Made by a program: the position numbers and the translations under genes. The notes under the pieces are model-generated. The model was not told where the DNA came from. It ran no database searches and saw nothing but the letters and a program-made list of their open reading frames with translations. DNA of 64,000 bases from Stentor roeselii. Its lineage: Eukaryota; Ciliophora; Heterotrichea; Heterotrichida; Stentoridae. Positions 18,813-27,695 of this stretch are shown here, one piece after another; the first letter of the stretch is position 1; every line of letters starts with the position of its first letter. The stretch lies in NCBI GenBank assembly GCA_006503475.1, contig RSEH01000031.1, positions 62,001 through 126,000 on the forward strand. Direction: 5' to 3'.

Positions 18813-20291
18813 CTAGTCAAATGAACTACAGCTGAGAGAAGGACTCACTTGACAAGGAGAATTCACCTTTCGTGCGAATAGGTTTTTTACTGCTTCTTTT
18901 CGCATTTTTGCAGTATTTGTTGCACTATTTTCAGGTTTCCTGCTAGTTGAAAGGGGTTGTAAAGAGATTCTTCCAACCAGGTTATCAGGGATTTTGAAAG
19001 CTTTTATCATTTTCCTGTAGTTTTTATGAACATTGGTGAGAAGGACCTTAGAAGTGTTTTCAATTTTATTAACATTCAAAAAAACATCTTTTCCTATTTT
19101 CAAGTATTTATTCATCACTTTTTCAGAAAATTCCAGTTGTTGTTCAAGACTCATGCTTAAATCACTATTAAGACAAAGTCGAAACAATTTAAAATCTTTG
19201 CGAAATTCAATAAACCTAAACAAATCCTTCAATTTTTTCGTAATTTTCGCTTGCCAGTACTTCTGAATAAGAAGCACAGCTTTTGGCAGTAATTTTTTCT
19301 GCACCCTGGACTTGAATCTAATAAAAGTCGCAAGTTTCAACTCTTCAGTGCTCAAAGAAGAGAGTTCTCGAAAGGCAGTTACACTGTAAGAAAAGATAAA
19401 AACCCCGACAACAGACCCGATGCCCGCGAAAAGCCGTCCGATGTGAGTCTTGGGGAAGAAGTCTCCATATCCGACAGTGCTTTCAGTTGTAAAGCTGATC
19501 CAAAAGGAATCCCAAGCGGAGCCGATATGCAAATGTTTTTCAAAAACTCTTAAATTTATTCCAAGTAAAACCAAAAAACTGGCAAAAATTATAATAAAAC
19601 ATGTATAAGTCCATTTCCTGATGAAACATTTCATTACAAAGAAAATGTGACTCTCGATTTTGAATACTTTTCCCCATAAAAGAGACTTTTTACTACTTTC
19701 AGATGCTTGTTGACTGATAAATAAAAAAATGAACTTGATTCGTAGAAGGCTGAAGGGAAAAAGTATGTCGGAGTAAGAAAGAGTTGACTTAAAACCCAGT
19801 TGAGTGAATTTTAAAGTTGTGTAAATACCTGGAGGTGTGTGGATCATGGAAATTACCACGTCGAACAAGAAGTACTTGAAACGAGACATGTTTCGGAAGA
19901 GGTCATAAAAGTTGTCAAAGAAAGAACGAGAAAACCGCTCGTCTATCGCCATGTGGACTACAAGAATAGTCAATGTTTGACAGATGCAAAGGATTAAAAT
20001 TATACCTCGCACTGTTTCGGTTTTGCTGGAATATAAGAAATTTTCACTGAAGTTCAGCTCGGTTTCGTAAAATATTAGGGAAATGATAACGAAGCTTAGT
20101 AAGGCTAGTAAAAGTACTAACCATTTTAAGTTCTGGGTTGGATTTTGATAGATTTTCTTTTGGTTTAATGAGGTTCGACGGAATCTGAAGTGCTTTTGGA
20201 GGATGTCTGGCTCTATTCGATTTGATATTAGGCTGTTGAAGCAACGGTGGGTTCCTCTTCGATGGTGGTTTTTCTGGGTTCCTGCGATCAT
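18813..20291 (-). CDS. small-conductance Ca2+-activated-type K+ channel
   Basis: A 492-residue six-helix channel. Hydrophobic helices begin near residue 52; the pore helix and filter STVGYGDFFP lie near 270, followed by S6. S4 lacks the regular Arg/Lys spacing of voltage sensors. After S6 comes a basic helix with an IQ-like calmodulin-binding stretch (LLIQKYWQAKITKK, about 335), matching the SK/IK family, in which bound calmodulin opens the pore. The basic N-terminus and Ser-rich C-terminus look disordered. It follows the kinase-like gene on the same strand (79 nt apart). Confidence 0.88.
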   Translation of the reverse strand: MIAGTQKNHHRRGTHRCFNSLISNRIEPDILQKHFRFRRTSLNQKKIYQNPTQNLKWLVLLLALLSFVIISLIFYETELNFSENFLYSSKTETVRGIILILCICQTLTILVVHMAIDERFSRSFFDNFYDLFRNMSRFKYFLFDVVISMIHTPPGIYTTLKFTQLGFKSTLSYSDILFPFSLLRIKFIFLFISQQASESSKKSLLWGKVFKIESHIFFVMKCFIRKWTYTCFIIIFASFLVLLGINLRVFEKHLHIGSAWDSFWISFTTESTVGYGDFFPKTHIGRLFAGIGSVVGVFIFSYSVTAFRELSSLSTEELKLATFIRFKSRVQKKLLPKAVLLIQKYWQAKITKKLKDLFRFIEFRKDFKLFRLCLNSDLSMSLEQQLEFSEKVMNKYLKIGKDVFLNVNKIENTSKVLLTNVHKNYRKMIKAFKIPDNLVGRISLQPLSTSRKPENSATNTAKMRKEAVKNLFARKVNSPCQVSPSLSCSSFD

Positions 20292-20706
20292 TTTTATTAT
20301 ACTTTAAAATTATGAACTATAAACGAATCATTAGGAATTATAGTCATCAATTCACTTATGATTAATAAATGTTTTTTGATTTTATGAAAAAATTTTGTAT
20401 CAGATTTGACTGAAGTTCAATTAATATCTTTATTTTTTCCAGCCAAACTATATAGAATCAAACTTCATGATCAAAATAAAAAATTCATCCTCATAAACTA
20501 AAAAGAATTCCATAAATTATTTTGAGATAACAACCAGTATTAAAATATTCCTTCACTAAATCTCCCATTATTCAATTAACATAACTCAAAAAACCTAAAA
20601 ATAATCCCTAAAATGTCTATAATATAAATCAAATTCTCTAAAAATCCCTACTCATAAAAAATAATCTAAAATGATATCTTAAAACATATCTCATAATCTA
20701 CTCCGT
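20292..20706. other. 415-nt AT-rich spacer
   Basis: AT-rich DNA between two minus-strand genes, C-rich and G-poor toward its right half. No gene or repeat seen. Confidence 0.5.
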
Positions 20707-21153
20707 TTAAAAAACTCTACACTTATTATTACAAGTGCAGTTGATAGACCCTTTATCAATACGATCATCCTGTTCCTTACCCAGACTTTCCTCAAGTCTT
20801 CTAATCATTCCTTTCAAATCTCCATTCTGTTCTTTCTTCAAGTTTAAAATTTCATTAGTAGCACAGATCTCTTGATTCATTTTAGTGATATCTCCTTGTA
20901 AACTAGTAATTTTTTTCAACAGCTTACAATGAACACAGGTATTCGGTGATAATGGGTCATGTTTCAAAGGGTCGGTTTCAGTCACCAGAGAGTCTTCTAT
21001 TCCCAGTTCTTGGATAAGGTTTCTGAGTAAGGCTGAATCGTTGAAGTCTTCCATTTCAGGCTCTATTGTGAAAGACTTGCAAGAGTTTTCTGGCTCCAGA
21101 GGGTTTGGCTTGTTTTGAGTTAGAATGTTCAAATCTTTTTCAGCTCTTTCCAT
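20707..21153 (-). CDS. coiled-coil protein with Cys-rich, CaaX-like C-terminus
   Basis: A 148-residue acidic protein. The first half is unstructured, then a CxxC pair (TCVHCKLL) leads into a coiled coil at about 80-130. The end INCTCNNKCRVF holds three Cys, with CRVF in the position of a CaaX box, though Arg at the second place is atypical. Lipid attachment is a plausible inference. The overall plan matches the gene at 3268 (acidic head, C-terminal coiled coil, Cys-rich tail). The start context is GCTATAAATG; the next gene upstream ends 27 nt away. Confidence 0.7.
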   Translation of the reverse strand: MERAEKDLNILTQNKPNPLEPENSCKSFTIEPEMEDFNDSALLRNLIQELGIEDSLVTETDPLKHDPLSPNTCVHCKLLKKITSLQGDITKMNQEICATNEILNLKKEQNGDLKGMIRRLEESLGKEQDDRIDKGSINCTCNNKCRVF

Positions 21154-21180
21154 TTATAGCAGAGATTTTGAAAGGATTAT

Positions 21181-21669
21181 TTAGATGAGGGAAAGTTTTG
21201 AATCTTGCTGGCTGGATACTAACGGAAGAAGTTGCTTGTATCGCGCCTCTGTCAGGAGAGAGTGGATTTCTTCTTCTGGGTAGTACTTTTTTATGTGGTT
21301 TTTGAGGATCCCCCTGTTTAGTAAGAGTTTTTTCAGGTTGAAATCTGGGTGGTTTAGGAAAAATCTTATTGGGTCTAAGTGGTATGGAACGCCTTTTGAT
21401 TTACATTCTTGGTATGCAGCCAACGCCCATAAAATTGGAACACTTCCACCTTCATTTGAATAGTTTACTTTAACTTTAAAATTCTGTGTTAGCCATGACG
21501 AAATGGAAGTGCCGTGAATGACATCATTCCTAGCAGCTATGTGCAAAACAGTAGCATTTTCCCATATAATTCCTTTCACTAATTCAGGAAAATCATTCAA
21601 AATTTTTGAAACTAGTTCCAAAGAAGGTGTAGCAGAAGTAATCTGCTTAACCAAATCCTCGATTTCCAT
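21181..21669 (-). CDS. short ankyrin-repeat-like protein
   Basis: A 162-residue protein. The segment ENATVLHIAARNDVIHG near residues 37-55 matches the ankyrin core (TxLHxAAxxG), and GGSVPILWALAAYQE may be a second, weaker repeat. The remainder is helical. It is probably an adaptor; partners are unknown. Its start codon is 8 nt from that of the divergent RAP-like gene, with the spacer TATAATAA. Confidence 0.7.
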   Translation of the reverse strand: MEIEDLVKQITSATPSLELVSKILNDFPELVKGIIWENATVLHIAARNDVIHGTSISSWLTQNFKVKVNYSNEGGSVPILWALAAYQECKSKGVPYHLDPIRFFLNHPDFNLKKLLLNRGILKNHIKKYYPEEEIHSLLTEARYKQLLPLVSSQQDSKLSLI

Positions 21670-21677
21670 TATAATAA
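21670..21677. promoter_or_regulatory. 8-nt TATAATAA spacer shared by divergent starts
   Basis: The whole interval between two opposed ATG codons is TATAATAA, giving CAT-TATAATAA-ATG on the plus strand. It is TATA-like in both directions. If both genes are transcribed from start-proximal sites, the core promoter or transcript start must overlap the coding regions. Confidence 0.45.
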
Positions 21678-23297
21678 ATGATTTTTATACGGAGACTGTT
21701 GAGCACTAAAACCATAACCAACCTTAGTGATCAAATCTCTCTCCTTTACAATCATAAATCCGCATCAGAAATTCCGATGTCAACCTTAAAAAACCTTCAG
21801 AATCTTTACTTAAATTTCAAGAAAGAAAATGAAATAAACTGGAAGGATAAGTTAAAACTTTTCTGCATTCTTTATCGTAGTTCCTACCAAAATGAATTCA
21901 TAAATCTAGAAGAAGACCTACTTGAACATATCTCATCATTCGATGTAGAGTCCTTAACAAATTTCTCAAAAATGATAAGGTCAGATAATTCGAAGAAACA
22001 TGTAGAAAATTATGTCATTAATAACATCTCAATCTTCACCCCAGCTCAATTGATGAAAATTGCGATTTTACTGAAAAGTGAAGAACTTCTGTCAGTACTA
22101 GAAAAAAAAGGAAAAATCGATATTCAAGACTTTAAAGATCTAATTAGCGCAGTTCACTTCACAAATAAATACACTGTTCTTGTTGAGCTAGCGAAAATCG
22201 CAAATGAACTTTCTGGTCAAGCCAGTTTTCAAGCTCTTATTAAAATTATTGAAATTTTTGAAATCAAATACCCTGACCTTACTTTGAATTTAGTGGAAAA
22301 ACTTGAAAATAAGTTGTTTTCAGCTAAGACTAGATTTAGCGTTGATGATATTAGAAAAGTTATGCATCTTTTGAGACTTCAAGGAATTCATCTTTTATTT
22401 AGCAAAAATTTTAAACTACAATTTGAAAATTTAGTCTTTGAAACTTTGGAAAGTTTAAAGTTTGATCGACCTACTTTTTATTTAATTATGCTGAGCAAAG
22501 AAGGGTATTATTCTTGTAAAATCTACTCGAGGTTAATCAATGAACTCTTTATACAGGGCCCATATTCTGTTAACTTTCAACAATTGATCACATCTCTTCA
22601 TGGAATCTCGAAATTTCATTATTTCTGTGAAAGGCTAAAAGGATTATTTAAAAATGTAGTGGAAAATTCAATACAATCAGCAGGACACTTTGAAGTGAAA
22701 AATATTTTGAGAATAATGATCTTACAGAACTATTACGATGAACAAGTCCTCAACATAACTCTTGAAAAGTTTAAAGAATTAACTGATTCTAGAATAACTT
22801 TAGACAATTACTCTTATCATGTGCTTATGCAGTTAAAACTAGACTGTCCTGAGAAAAGTGAAGTTTTAAACAAGTTTCTAGAGCGGATTAAGCCTGGTCC
22901 TTTAGAAGCCCATATGCTGTCAAAGACTCACGGGTATATATCAGAGATCTTAAAAAGTTTTAACTATGAATATAAAGAAAGTGTCGTTATTTTTAATGTG
23001 TATGAAGCTGACTTTCTGATCGAAAAAGAAAAAATCATTGTTGATGCAATAGGCACACTTTACCACTTCGCTAATACTGATTACATTCTATCACCAAAGG
23101 AACTTATTCGCATTAAACACTTGGTTAAGCTTGGGTATAAAGTCATTCTTACAGTTAACAGAGAAAGCACTGTAAAAAACCTGAAAAAAGCAATATTTGT
23201 TCTAACTCATTTTAAAAATCAGAACTTGGTAGTCCTTACAGAAAATAAACTCGAGTTTTTTGATGTTTTTGGTAATATTAAATTATTAAATGGGTAA
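21678..23297 (+). CDS. mitochondrial helical-repeat protein with RAP-like C-terminus
   Basis: A 539-residue protein. The N-terminus MIFIRRLLSTKT is a convincing mitochondrial presequence. A long alpha-helical solenoid follows (about 60-410). The last 100 residues, with IIVDAIGTLYHFANTDYIL then ELIRIKHLVKLGYKVILTV, fit the RAP domain, a small fold in RNA-binding proteins of organelles (FASTK, OPR and related families). It probably handles mitochondrial RNA processing or translation. A similar gene lies at 41388. The family assignment is by pattern and moderately sure. Confidence 0.7.
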   Translation: MIFIRRLLSTKTITNLSDQISLLYNHKSASEIPMSTLKNLQNLYLNFKKENEINWKDKLKLFCILYRSSYQNEFINLEEDLLEHISSFDVESLTNFSKMIRSDNSKKHVENYVINNISIFTPAQLMKIAILLKSEELLSVLEKKGKIDIQDFKDLISAVHFTNKYTVLVELAKIANELSGQASFQALIKIIEIFEIKYPDLTLNLVEKLENKLFSAKTRFSVDDIRKVMHLLRLQGIHLLFSKNFKLQFENLVFETLESLKFDRPTFYLIMLSKEGYYSCKIYSRLINELFIQGPYSVNFQQLITSLHGISKFHYFCERLKGLFKNVVENSIQSAGHFEVKNILRIMILQNYYDEQVLNITLEKFKELTDSRITLDNYSYHVLMQLKLDCPEKSEVLNKFLERIKPGPLEAHMLSKTHGYISEILKSFNYEYKESVVIFNVYEADFLIEKEKIIVDAIGTLYHFANTDYILSPKELIRIKHLVKLGYKVILTVNRESTVKNLKKAIFVLTHFKNQNLVVLTENKLEFFDVFGNIKLLNG

Positions 23298-23380
23298 CTT
23301 CTGAATTTTTCTCGATTTCAGATATTTTATCCGCACTTCAATTAGAGGCGGCAAATGAAGATTTGAATAATTATTATTTT

Positions 23381-24925
23381 ATGAACCCCAACCCAATTGA
23401 GCACTTTAGCCAAGTAATAGAAAAACTGTCAAAAAACAAACTGAACAAAAGCAATGCCTTTGAAAACAGAATAATTGACTCGATAGAACAGTTGATTTGT
23501 GAACAAAATTCAAATGATATTGACTGGAACAAATACTCAGCCGGGGTAGATGGATGTGGAATTATTTACGCTTTTTGTGTTGATTCTTTACATTCTGACC
23601 TCCTGCAGATTCTATCTGGTCTCAACCTCAACCTAAAAAAAGAAAATGAAGAAAAAGTCATCAAAAGTAAAACAAGGGTCATCAATGGAACCTCGACACT
23701 TGAAAAAAATGAAAATATTTCAAACTCTCAGATAGAAAAAAACGAAAAAACTGACTTTTTGTTTAAGTCTTATTCGAAAAAACTGGATTGTAATAATTAT
23801 GCGGGACTTTTGATGAACAGCTTTTCGATTAACTCTTGTATGGACTTTGAAATACATGAAGATAAAATTGAATTAAAAGAAATTCTGCCTGAAGATCAAC
23901 GTTTTGAGCTTGTTGTAAGAGATTTACCGAAAAATGAGGAAATTTTTGTTGGGGTTGATAAGATTTTTAAAGAAATACGGCATGATGTTAGTTACTTTGA
24001 GGAATTTTTTAAGGATATTTTAGATAATGGGCTGGAAACTGTTGGATTTCAAGAAAATCAGGTTTATATTGAGGAAAATCGAATGGATGAAGTTGATTTA
24101 AATGAAAATAATGGAGTTCGTTTTAACAATTTTCAGGATGATCCAGTTGATTCCTCCTCAAACTCAGAGGACTCAGACCATGAAACAATAGAAGAGCCAG
24201 TCTTCAACCTAGACCAAAAACTTGTGAATTTAGTTCAAATGAGTTCTTCAAATCTCCTATTTTCCACTAAAAACAACCTGCCCTATTCCGACTTTCTAAA
24301 GTCAGTGAAGAGGCCTCCACTACTCAGAAAGAAAAACCTTGAAACCCCAATCCTATTACCAAACATTTCTCTTTCAAAATCAGAAGTTTTCAAAGAACAT
24401 CGTAAAGGCTACTTCAATTCTTATTCAAGCTCAGTGATATCCAACATGAAAGAAAACCTTTCAATTCTCCATGAAGATTTTCAATACACTTCTAACAGTC
24501 TTACAAGTCTTTACAACTTTCCCGTACCAGAACTATCTTCAAAACGACCTAATCAAGAAAATCCTTCATTTTCAGCTTCAGAAGTATTTTTTTCATCAAT
24601 GGAACCAGAGGTTGCTTTTGAGAGTCATTCACAAGGTCCTGCTTTGAAGTCTGGAAATGTTTCGTTGGTGTCTAAGACTGTTAATATTAAGAAACTCAAG
24701 GAAGTTATGTGGATGGAACTTTGTGAACAAAAGGAAAATTGCTTAGATACGGATCAGAATCAATCTTTTTTGGGCATTGTTAAGCAGTTACCGAGGACTG
24801 TTTGTGAAAATGACTTGTCTAATTTAAGTGTTCATACTTGTTTTATTGCTCTTTTGCATCTCGCTAATGAGAAGAACTTGCAATTGCTCAAGAAAGGGGA
24901 ATGTGATTTTTTGATTAAGAATTAA
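23381..24925 (+). CDS. large acidic protein, function unknown
   Basis: A 514-residue protein with no recognised domain. A small folded-looking N-terminus (about 1-85, including CGIIYAFCVDSLHSDLL) is followed by long, acidic, Asn/Ser-rich disordered segments (SSSNSEDSDHETIEEP near 260). The C-terminal 90 residues are again more ordered. I start at the ATG at 23381; the frame is open about 95 nt further upstream but without an ATG. Its TAA stop is only 2 nt before the ATG of the MORN gene, so the two may be co-transcribed. Confidence 0.65.
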   Translation: MNPNPIEHFSQVIEKLSKNKLNKSNAFENRIIDSIEQLICEQNSNDIDWNKYSAGVDGCGIIYAFCVDSLHSDLLQILSGLNLNLKKENEEKVIKSKTRVINGTSTLEKNENISNSQIEKNEKTDFLFKSYSKKLDCNNYAGLLMNSFSINSCMDFEIHEDKIELKEILPEDQRFELVVRDLPKNEEIFVGVDKIFKEIRHDVSYFEEFFKDILDNGLETVGFQENQVYIEENRMDEVDLNENNGVRFNNFQDDPVDSSSNSEDSDHETIEEPVFNLDQKLVNLVQMSSSNLLFSTKNNLPYSDFLKSVKRPPLLRKKNLETPILLPNISLSKSEVFKEHRKGYFNSYSSSVISNMKENLSILHEDFQYTSNSLTSLYNFPVPELSSKRPNQENPSFSASEVFFSSMEPEVAFESHSQGPALKSGNVSLVSKTVNIKKLKEVMWMELCEQKENCLDTDQNQSFLGIVKQLPRTVCENDLSNLSVHTCFIALLHLANEKNLQLLKKGECDFLIKN

Positions 24926-24927
24926 AT

Positions 24928-26697
24928 ATGGATAGTTATGTAAATATAGAAATGTCTCATCCTTATCAGGGTCAAATGGTTGATGGAAAAAGAGAAGGCC
25001 AAGGTGACTACCTATATCCAAGTGGAAATAAATACTCAGGAAGCTGGAAAAATGATAAAAAGCACGGTGAAGGTATTCTTTACTTTACAAACGGTGACCA
25101 CATCCAAGCAGAATGGTCAGAAGGCTCTCCCTTAAAAGGTCACTACATATATGCTGAGAATGGAAACTACTACCAAGGTTCCTTCACCAACGAAAAATTC
25201 ACTTCAGGAGGTTATTTTGTCTTTAAAAGCACTGAAATGTACTATCAAGGCGAGTACCTCGACAACAGGTTCCACGGCCAAGGCAAGATCTTCAACCAAG
25301 ACCAGTCTCTTTACTACGAAGGGATGTTTCAAAACGACCAGTTTCATGGACCAGGAACAATTTTCCTTCCAGGTTCAAATATTTCCATTAAAGCCATCTG
25401 GGAGAAAGGTGCAAACTCTTCACTAGCTGAGATCTTCGAAAACGAAGTATGCATCTTTAAGTCCCCTGTGAAATCTGGAAAAAAGGAAGGAAAAGGTGAA
25501 TATTTTCAATTCGATCTTCAAAAATGGGGAGAAATTTCCTTTAAAAATGACCAAATCGAGTACATTTTAACCTTTCACCTGCCAAACAACGATTACTACT
25601 CAGGACATTTCGACATGAATCTAACAGGCAAAGGAAAATATTTTTCTCATGAAGGGTCCGAACTAGACGGGACCTTCGAAAAAGGAATTTGTGTGAAAGG
25701 CCGAATTACTTACAAAAATGGAGACATCTACGAAGGCGACTTGAAGAACAATGAAAGGTCAGGTGTTGGAAAATACACTTTTACCTCCGGCTCTGCAAGT
25801 CACTACTCAGGCGAATGGCTCAACAGCAACATGCACGGAAAAGGTCAACTTTTCTTTAAAGATAAAAGTCACTATAACGGCACCTGGCATTTCGGAAAAA
25901 TGGCAGAAGGCGAATTAAATCTTCACAATGGTGACAAGGTTCAAGGCACTTTTAAAGATGATGAACTTTTCATTGACGGAACTTATTTCTTTAAAAATGG
26001 AGACCGCTTTGAAGGCCCTTTAATCAACTTCAAAAAAGATGGACCTGGAAAGTACTTCTGGAATGATAAAAGCTTTGTGGAAGGGTATTGGGAAGAAGAC
26101 CTTCAGTTTAACTCTGCGAAAATTGTGTATCAGGACAATTCAAGATTTGAAGGAATTTTTGAATATGGCCTGAGGACTGGCGAAGGAGTTTTTTTTTATC
26201 CGGATGGGCAAAAAGTGCTGAAAGTGACGAGTTCTTTTGAAAAAGGAGTCAAACATGGAATGGAACAGGTGGACTTCAGTGATGGAAGCGTTTTTAAGGT
26301 TAACTGGATTAATGGAAAGATGGATGAACATGTTTCATTCAAGGCGAAGGACTACAGCTATGAAGGCGCCATGGTCAATTACAAAAAGCACGGGCAAGGC
26401 AAAGAAGTCTTCTCAAACCAAGACATCTACGAAGGGTCCTTCAAAGATGACCTCCGGTCAGGCCTCGGGCTTTATTTCTTCGCAGACGGGTCCCATTACA
26501 ACGGCTCATTCAAAAACGGTTTATTTCACGGTAAAGGCCTTTTAACCTACTCAAACAAAGACACTTACGAAGGCTCTTTCAAAAAAGGCAACAGAAGTGG
26601 AAAAGGGACTTACAAGCCTTCAACGTCGAACATCAACAACGGTCAGAGTGTTTCAGGTACTTGGAAAGAAGAAGGAAAAGTAGTAAGTCAAGAGTAA
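24928..26697 (+). CDS. MORN-repeat protein
   Basis: A 589-residue protein made almost wholly of about 20 MORN repeats of about 23 residues (YSGSWKNDKKHGEGILYF, IYEGSFKDDLRSGLG and so on). MORN repeats form elongated beta-hairpin rods that organise membranes and cytoskeleton; in protists they occur at basal bodies and cortical structures. There is no kinase or SET domain. The start could be the ATG at 24928 or the one at 24952; a GT...AG 15-mer (24935-24949) between them could even be an in-frame intron. The gene ends 1 nt from the convergent REI1 stop. Confidence 0.92.
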   Translation: MDSYVNIEMSHPYQGQMVDGKREGQGDYLYPSGNKYSGSWKNDKKHGEGILYFTNGDHIQAEWSEGSPLKGHYIYAENGNYYQGSFTNEKFTSGGYFVFKSTEMYYQGEYLDNRFHGQGKIFNQDQSLYYEGMFQNDQFHGPGTIFLPGSNISIKAIWEKGANSSLAEIFENEVCIFKSPVKSGKKEGKGEYFQFDLQKWGEISFKNDQIEYILTFHLPNNDYYSGHFDMNLTGKGKYFSHEGSELDGTFEKGICVKGRITYKNGDIYEGDLKNNERSGVGKYTFTSGSASHYSGEWLNSNMHGKGQLFFKDKSHYNGTWHFGKMAEGELNLHNGDKVQGTFKDDELFIDGTYFFKNGDRFEGPLINFKKDGPGKYFWNDKSFVEGYWEEDLQFNSAKIVYQDNSRFEGIFEYGLRTGEGVFFYPDGQKVLKVTSSFEKGVKHGMEQVDFSDGSVFKVNWINGKMDEHVSFKAKDYSYEGAMVNYKKHGQGKEVFSNQDIYEGSFKDDLRSGLGLYFFADGSHYNGSFKNGLFHGKGLLTYSNKDTYEGSFKKGNRSGKGTYKPSTSNINNGQSVSGTWKEEGKVVSQE

Positions 26698-26698
26698 C

Positions 26699-27691
26699 TT
26701 AATTTATCTGTCGCCGAAAATGAGGTTGCAACATGTTGTTCTTTAGTCCTTGTCTCAGCCGGGCTTCTTCAAGACCTTCGTCATTTCGAAGACCTTCTAA
26801 TCGAGGACTTGAGTCTTTTCGACCGGCTTGTTGTTCACTTGCAATAGCGACGAATTCTTGAATTCTTTTGGGAACTGGGCGGAAGTACTGCTTGTAATAC
26901 CTCCAAAAGTCCTTTGTGCCTAATATTTTTCCGCTTGGAAGACGTAACTCGCCTAAAGTTGATACTTCACCGTTTACTGTTGGGTGGTGGGAACTTAACA
27001 GACTGAATGAACAGGTTTCTGAACTTTGAGAACCTAGGTCTACGTAGTGGTCTAGTCTTATATCGTCTTCGGAACTTATTATTTCGAAACTACGCTCGTT
27101 CTCGCTTGTGAAGTAGTCTTCTAACTCTTTTGGGTCGTCGGAGGATAGGAAACAGTGCTGCTTGTCTCGCATGTGCTGCTGGACTGCTGAAACTGAACGG
27201 AAAGAGTACCCGCTATTGCAATATAAACAAATCAAAAGTTCTCTTACTTTCCGATGAAGGTAAGTAAGAAGTCCTTCAAAACTTTTCACATGTTCCATGT
27301 CAGGAATAAAGAACCCATGAGTGACCATCATATGCTTCAAGTTGCTCTGCAAATCTTCAGCAACAAAAGAACAAAAAAGACAAGTCTTCTGAACGTCTAA
27401 GTCCCCGATATTATCTCCTGATGTTTTCTGTTGGCTTTTCAAGTGTTTTGCTAGTTGTTTTTGAGTATCAAAACCTTGGTTGCAGCATTCACACTTGATT
27501 GTTTTCACAAAGGCAAGACTAAGCTGCTCCTTTTCTTGCATCATTTTTAGGAACTTCTCTGATCCAACTGGCTCCAGTCCTACATGCTTTCTTTTTAGGT
27601 TGTAGGTGTGGAAGTCTGACTTGTAATGAGATCTAGCTTCTTCTTGAGTTGTTAGAGAGACCCGACATGCAGTACATAAAACTTTATCCAT
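26699..27691 (-). CDS. REI1: 60S maturation zinc-finger factor REI1/ZNF622
   Basis: A 330-residue cytoplasmic ribosome-assembly factor. Its layout matches the REI1 family: finger CTACRVSL...SHYKSDFH at the N-terminus followed by the YNLKRK signature, a second C2H2 finger (CECCNQGF), then the paired CLFC...HMMVTHGFFIPD and CLYC...QQHMRDKQHC fingers, an acidic linker and a C-terminal LRLPSGKILGTKDFWRYYKQ segment. The family releases and recycles the export factor Arx1 from pre-60S subunits. I use the Met at 27691 (MDKVLC); six more codons exist upstream but would overlap the divergent start. Spacer to that start: 4 nt. Confidence 0.93.
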   Translation of the reverse strand: MDKVLCTACRVSLTTQEEARSHYKSDFHTYNLKRKHVGLEPVGSEKFLKMMQEKEQLSLAFVKTIKCECCNQGFDTQKQLAKHLKSQQKTSGDNIGDLDVQKTCLFCSFVAEDLQSNLKHMMVTHGFFIPDMEHVKSFEGLLTYLHRKVRELLICLYCNSGYSFRSVSAVQQHMRDKQHCFLSSDDPKELEDYFTSENERSFEIISSEDDIRLDHYVDLGSQSSETCSFSLLSSHHPTVNGEVSTLGELRLPSGKILGTKDFWRYYKQYFRPVPKRIQEFVAIASEQQAGRKDSSPRLEGLRNDEGLEEARLRQGLKNNMLQPHFRRQIN

Positions 27692-27695
27692 TATA
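27692..27695. promoter_or_regulatory. 4-nt TATA spacer between divergent starts
   Basis: The two opposed start codons are separated by exactly TATA, giving the palindrome-centred CATTATAATG. It parallels the 8-nt case at 21670 and is too short for any conventional intergenic promoter. Confidence 0.45.

Noticed and set aside
20700-20725. GT...AG 15-mer across the stop of the Cys-tailed coiled-coil gene (minus strand)
   Set aside because: It begins GTTT and its removal leads at once to another stop, adding nothing.
23297-23324. Longer intron joining the RAP-like gene to the next ORF
   Set aside because: The only GT...AG span is 28 nt and does not connect the reading frames.
23285-23380. Open frame upstream of the orphan gene at 23381
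   Set aside because: It has no ATG, only a TTG, and no 15-nt intron links it to another start.
24935-24949. GTTATGTAAATATAG as an intron at the MORN gene start
   Set aside because: It is 15 nt with AG end and A at position 10, but begins GTTA rather than GTAA like all supported introns, and no stop or frame demands its removal.
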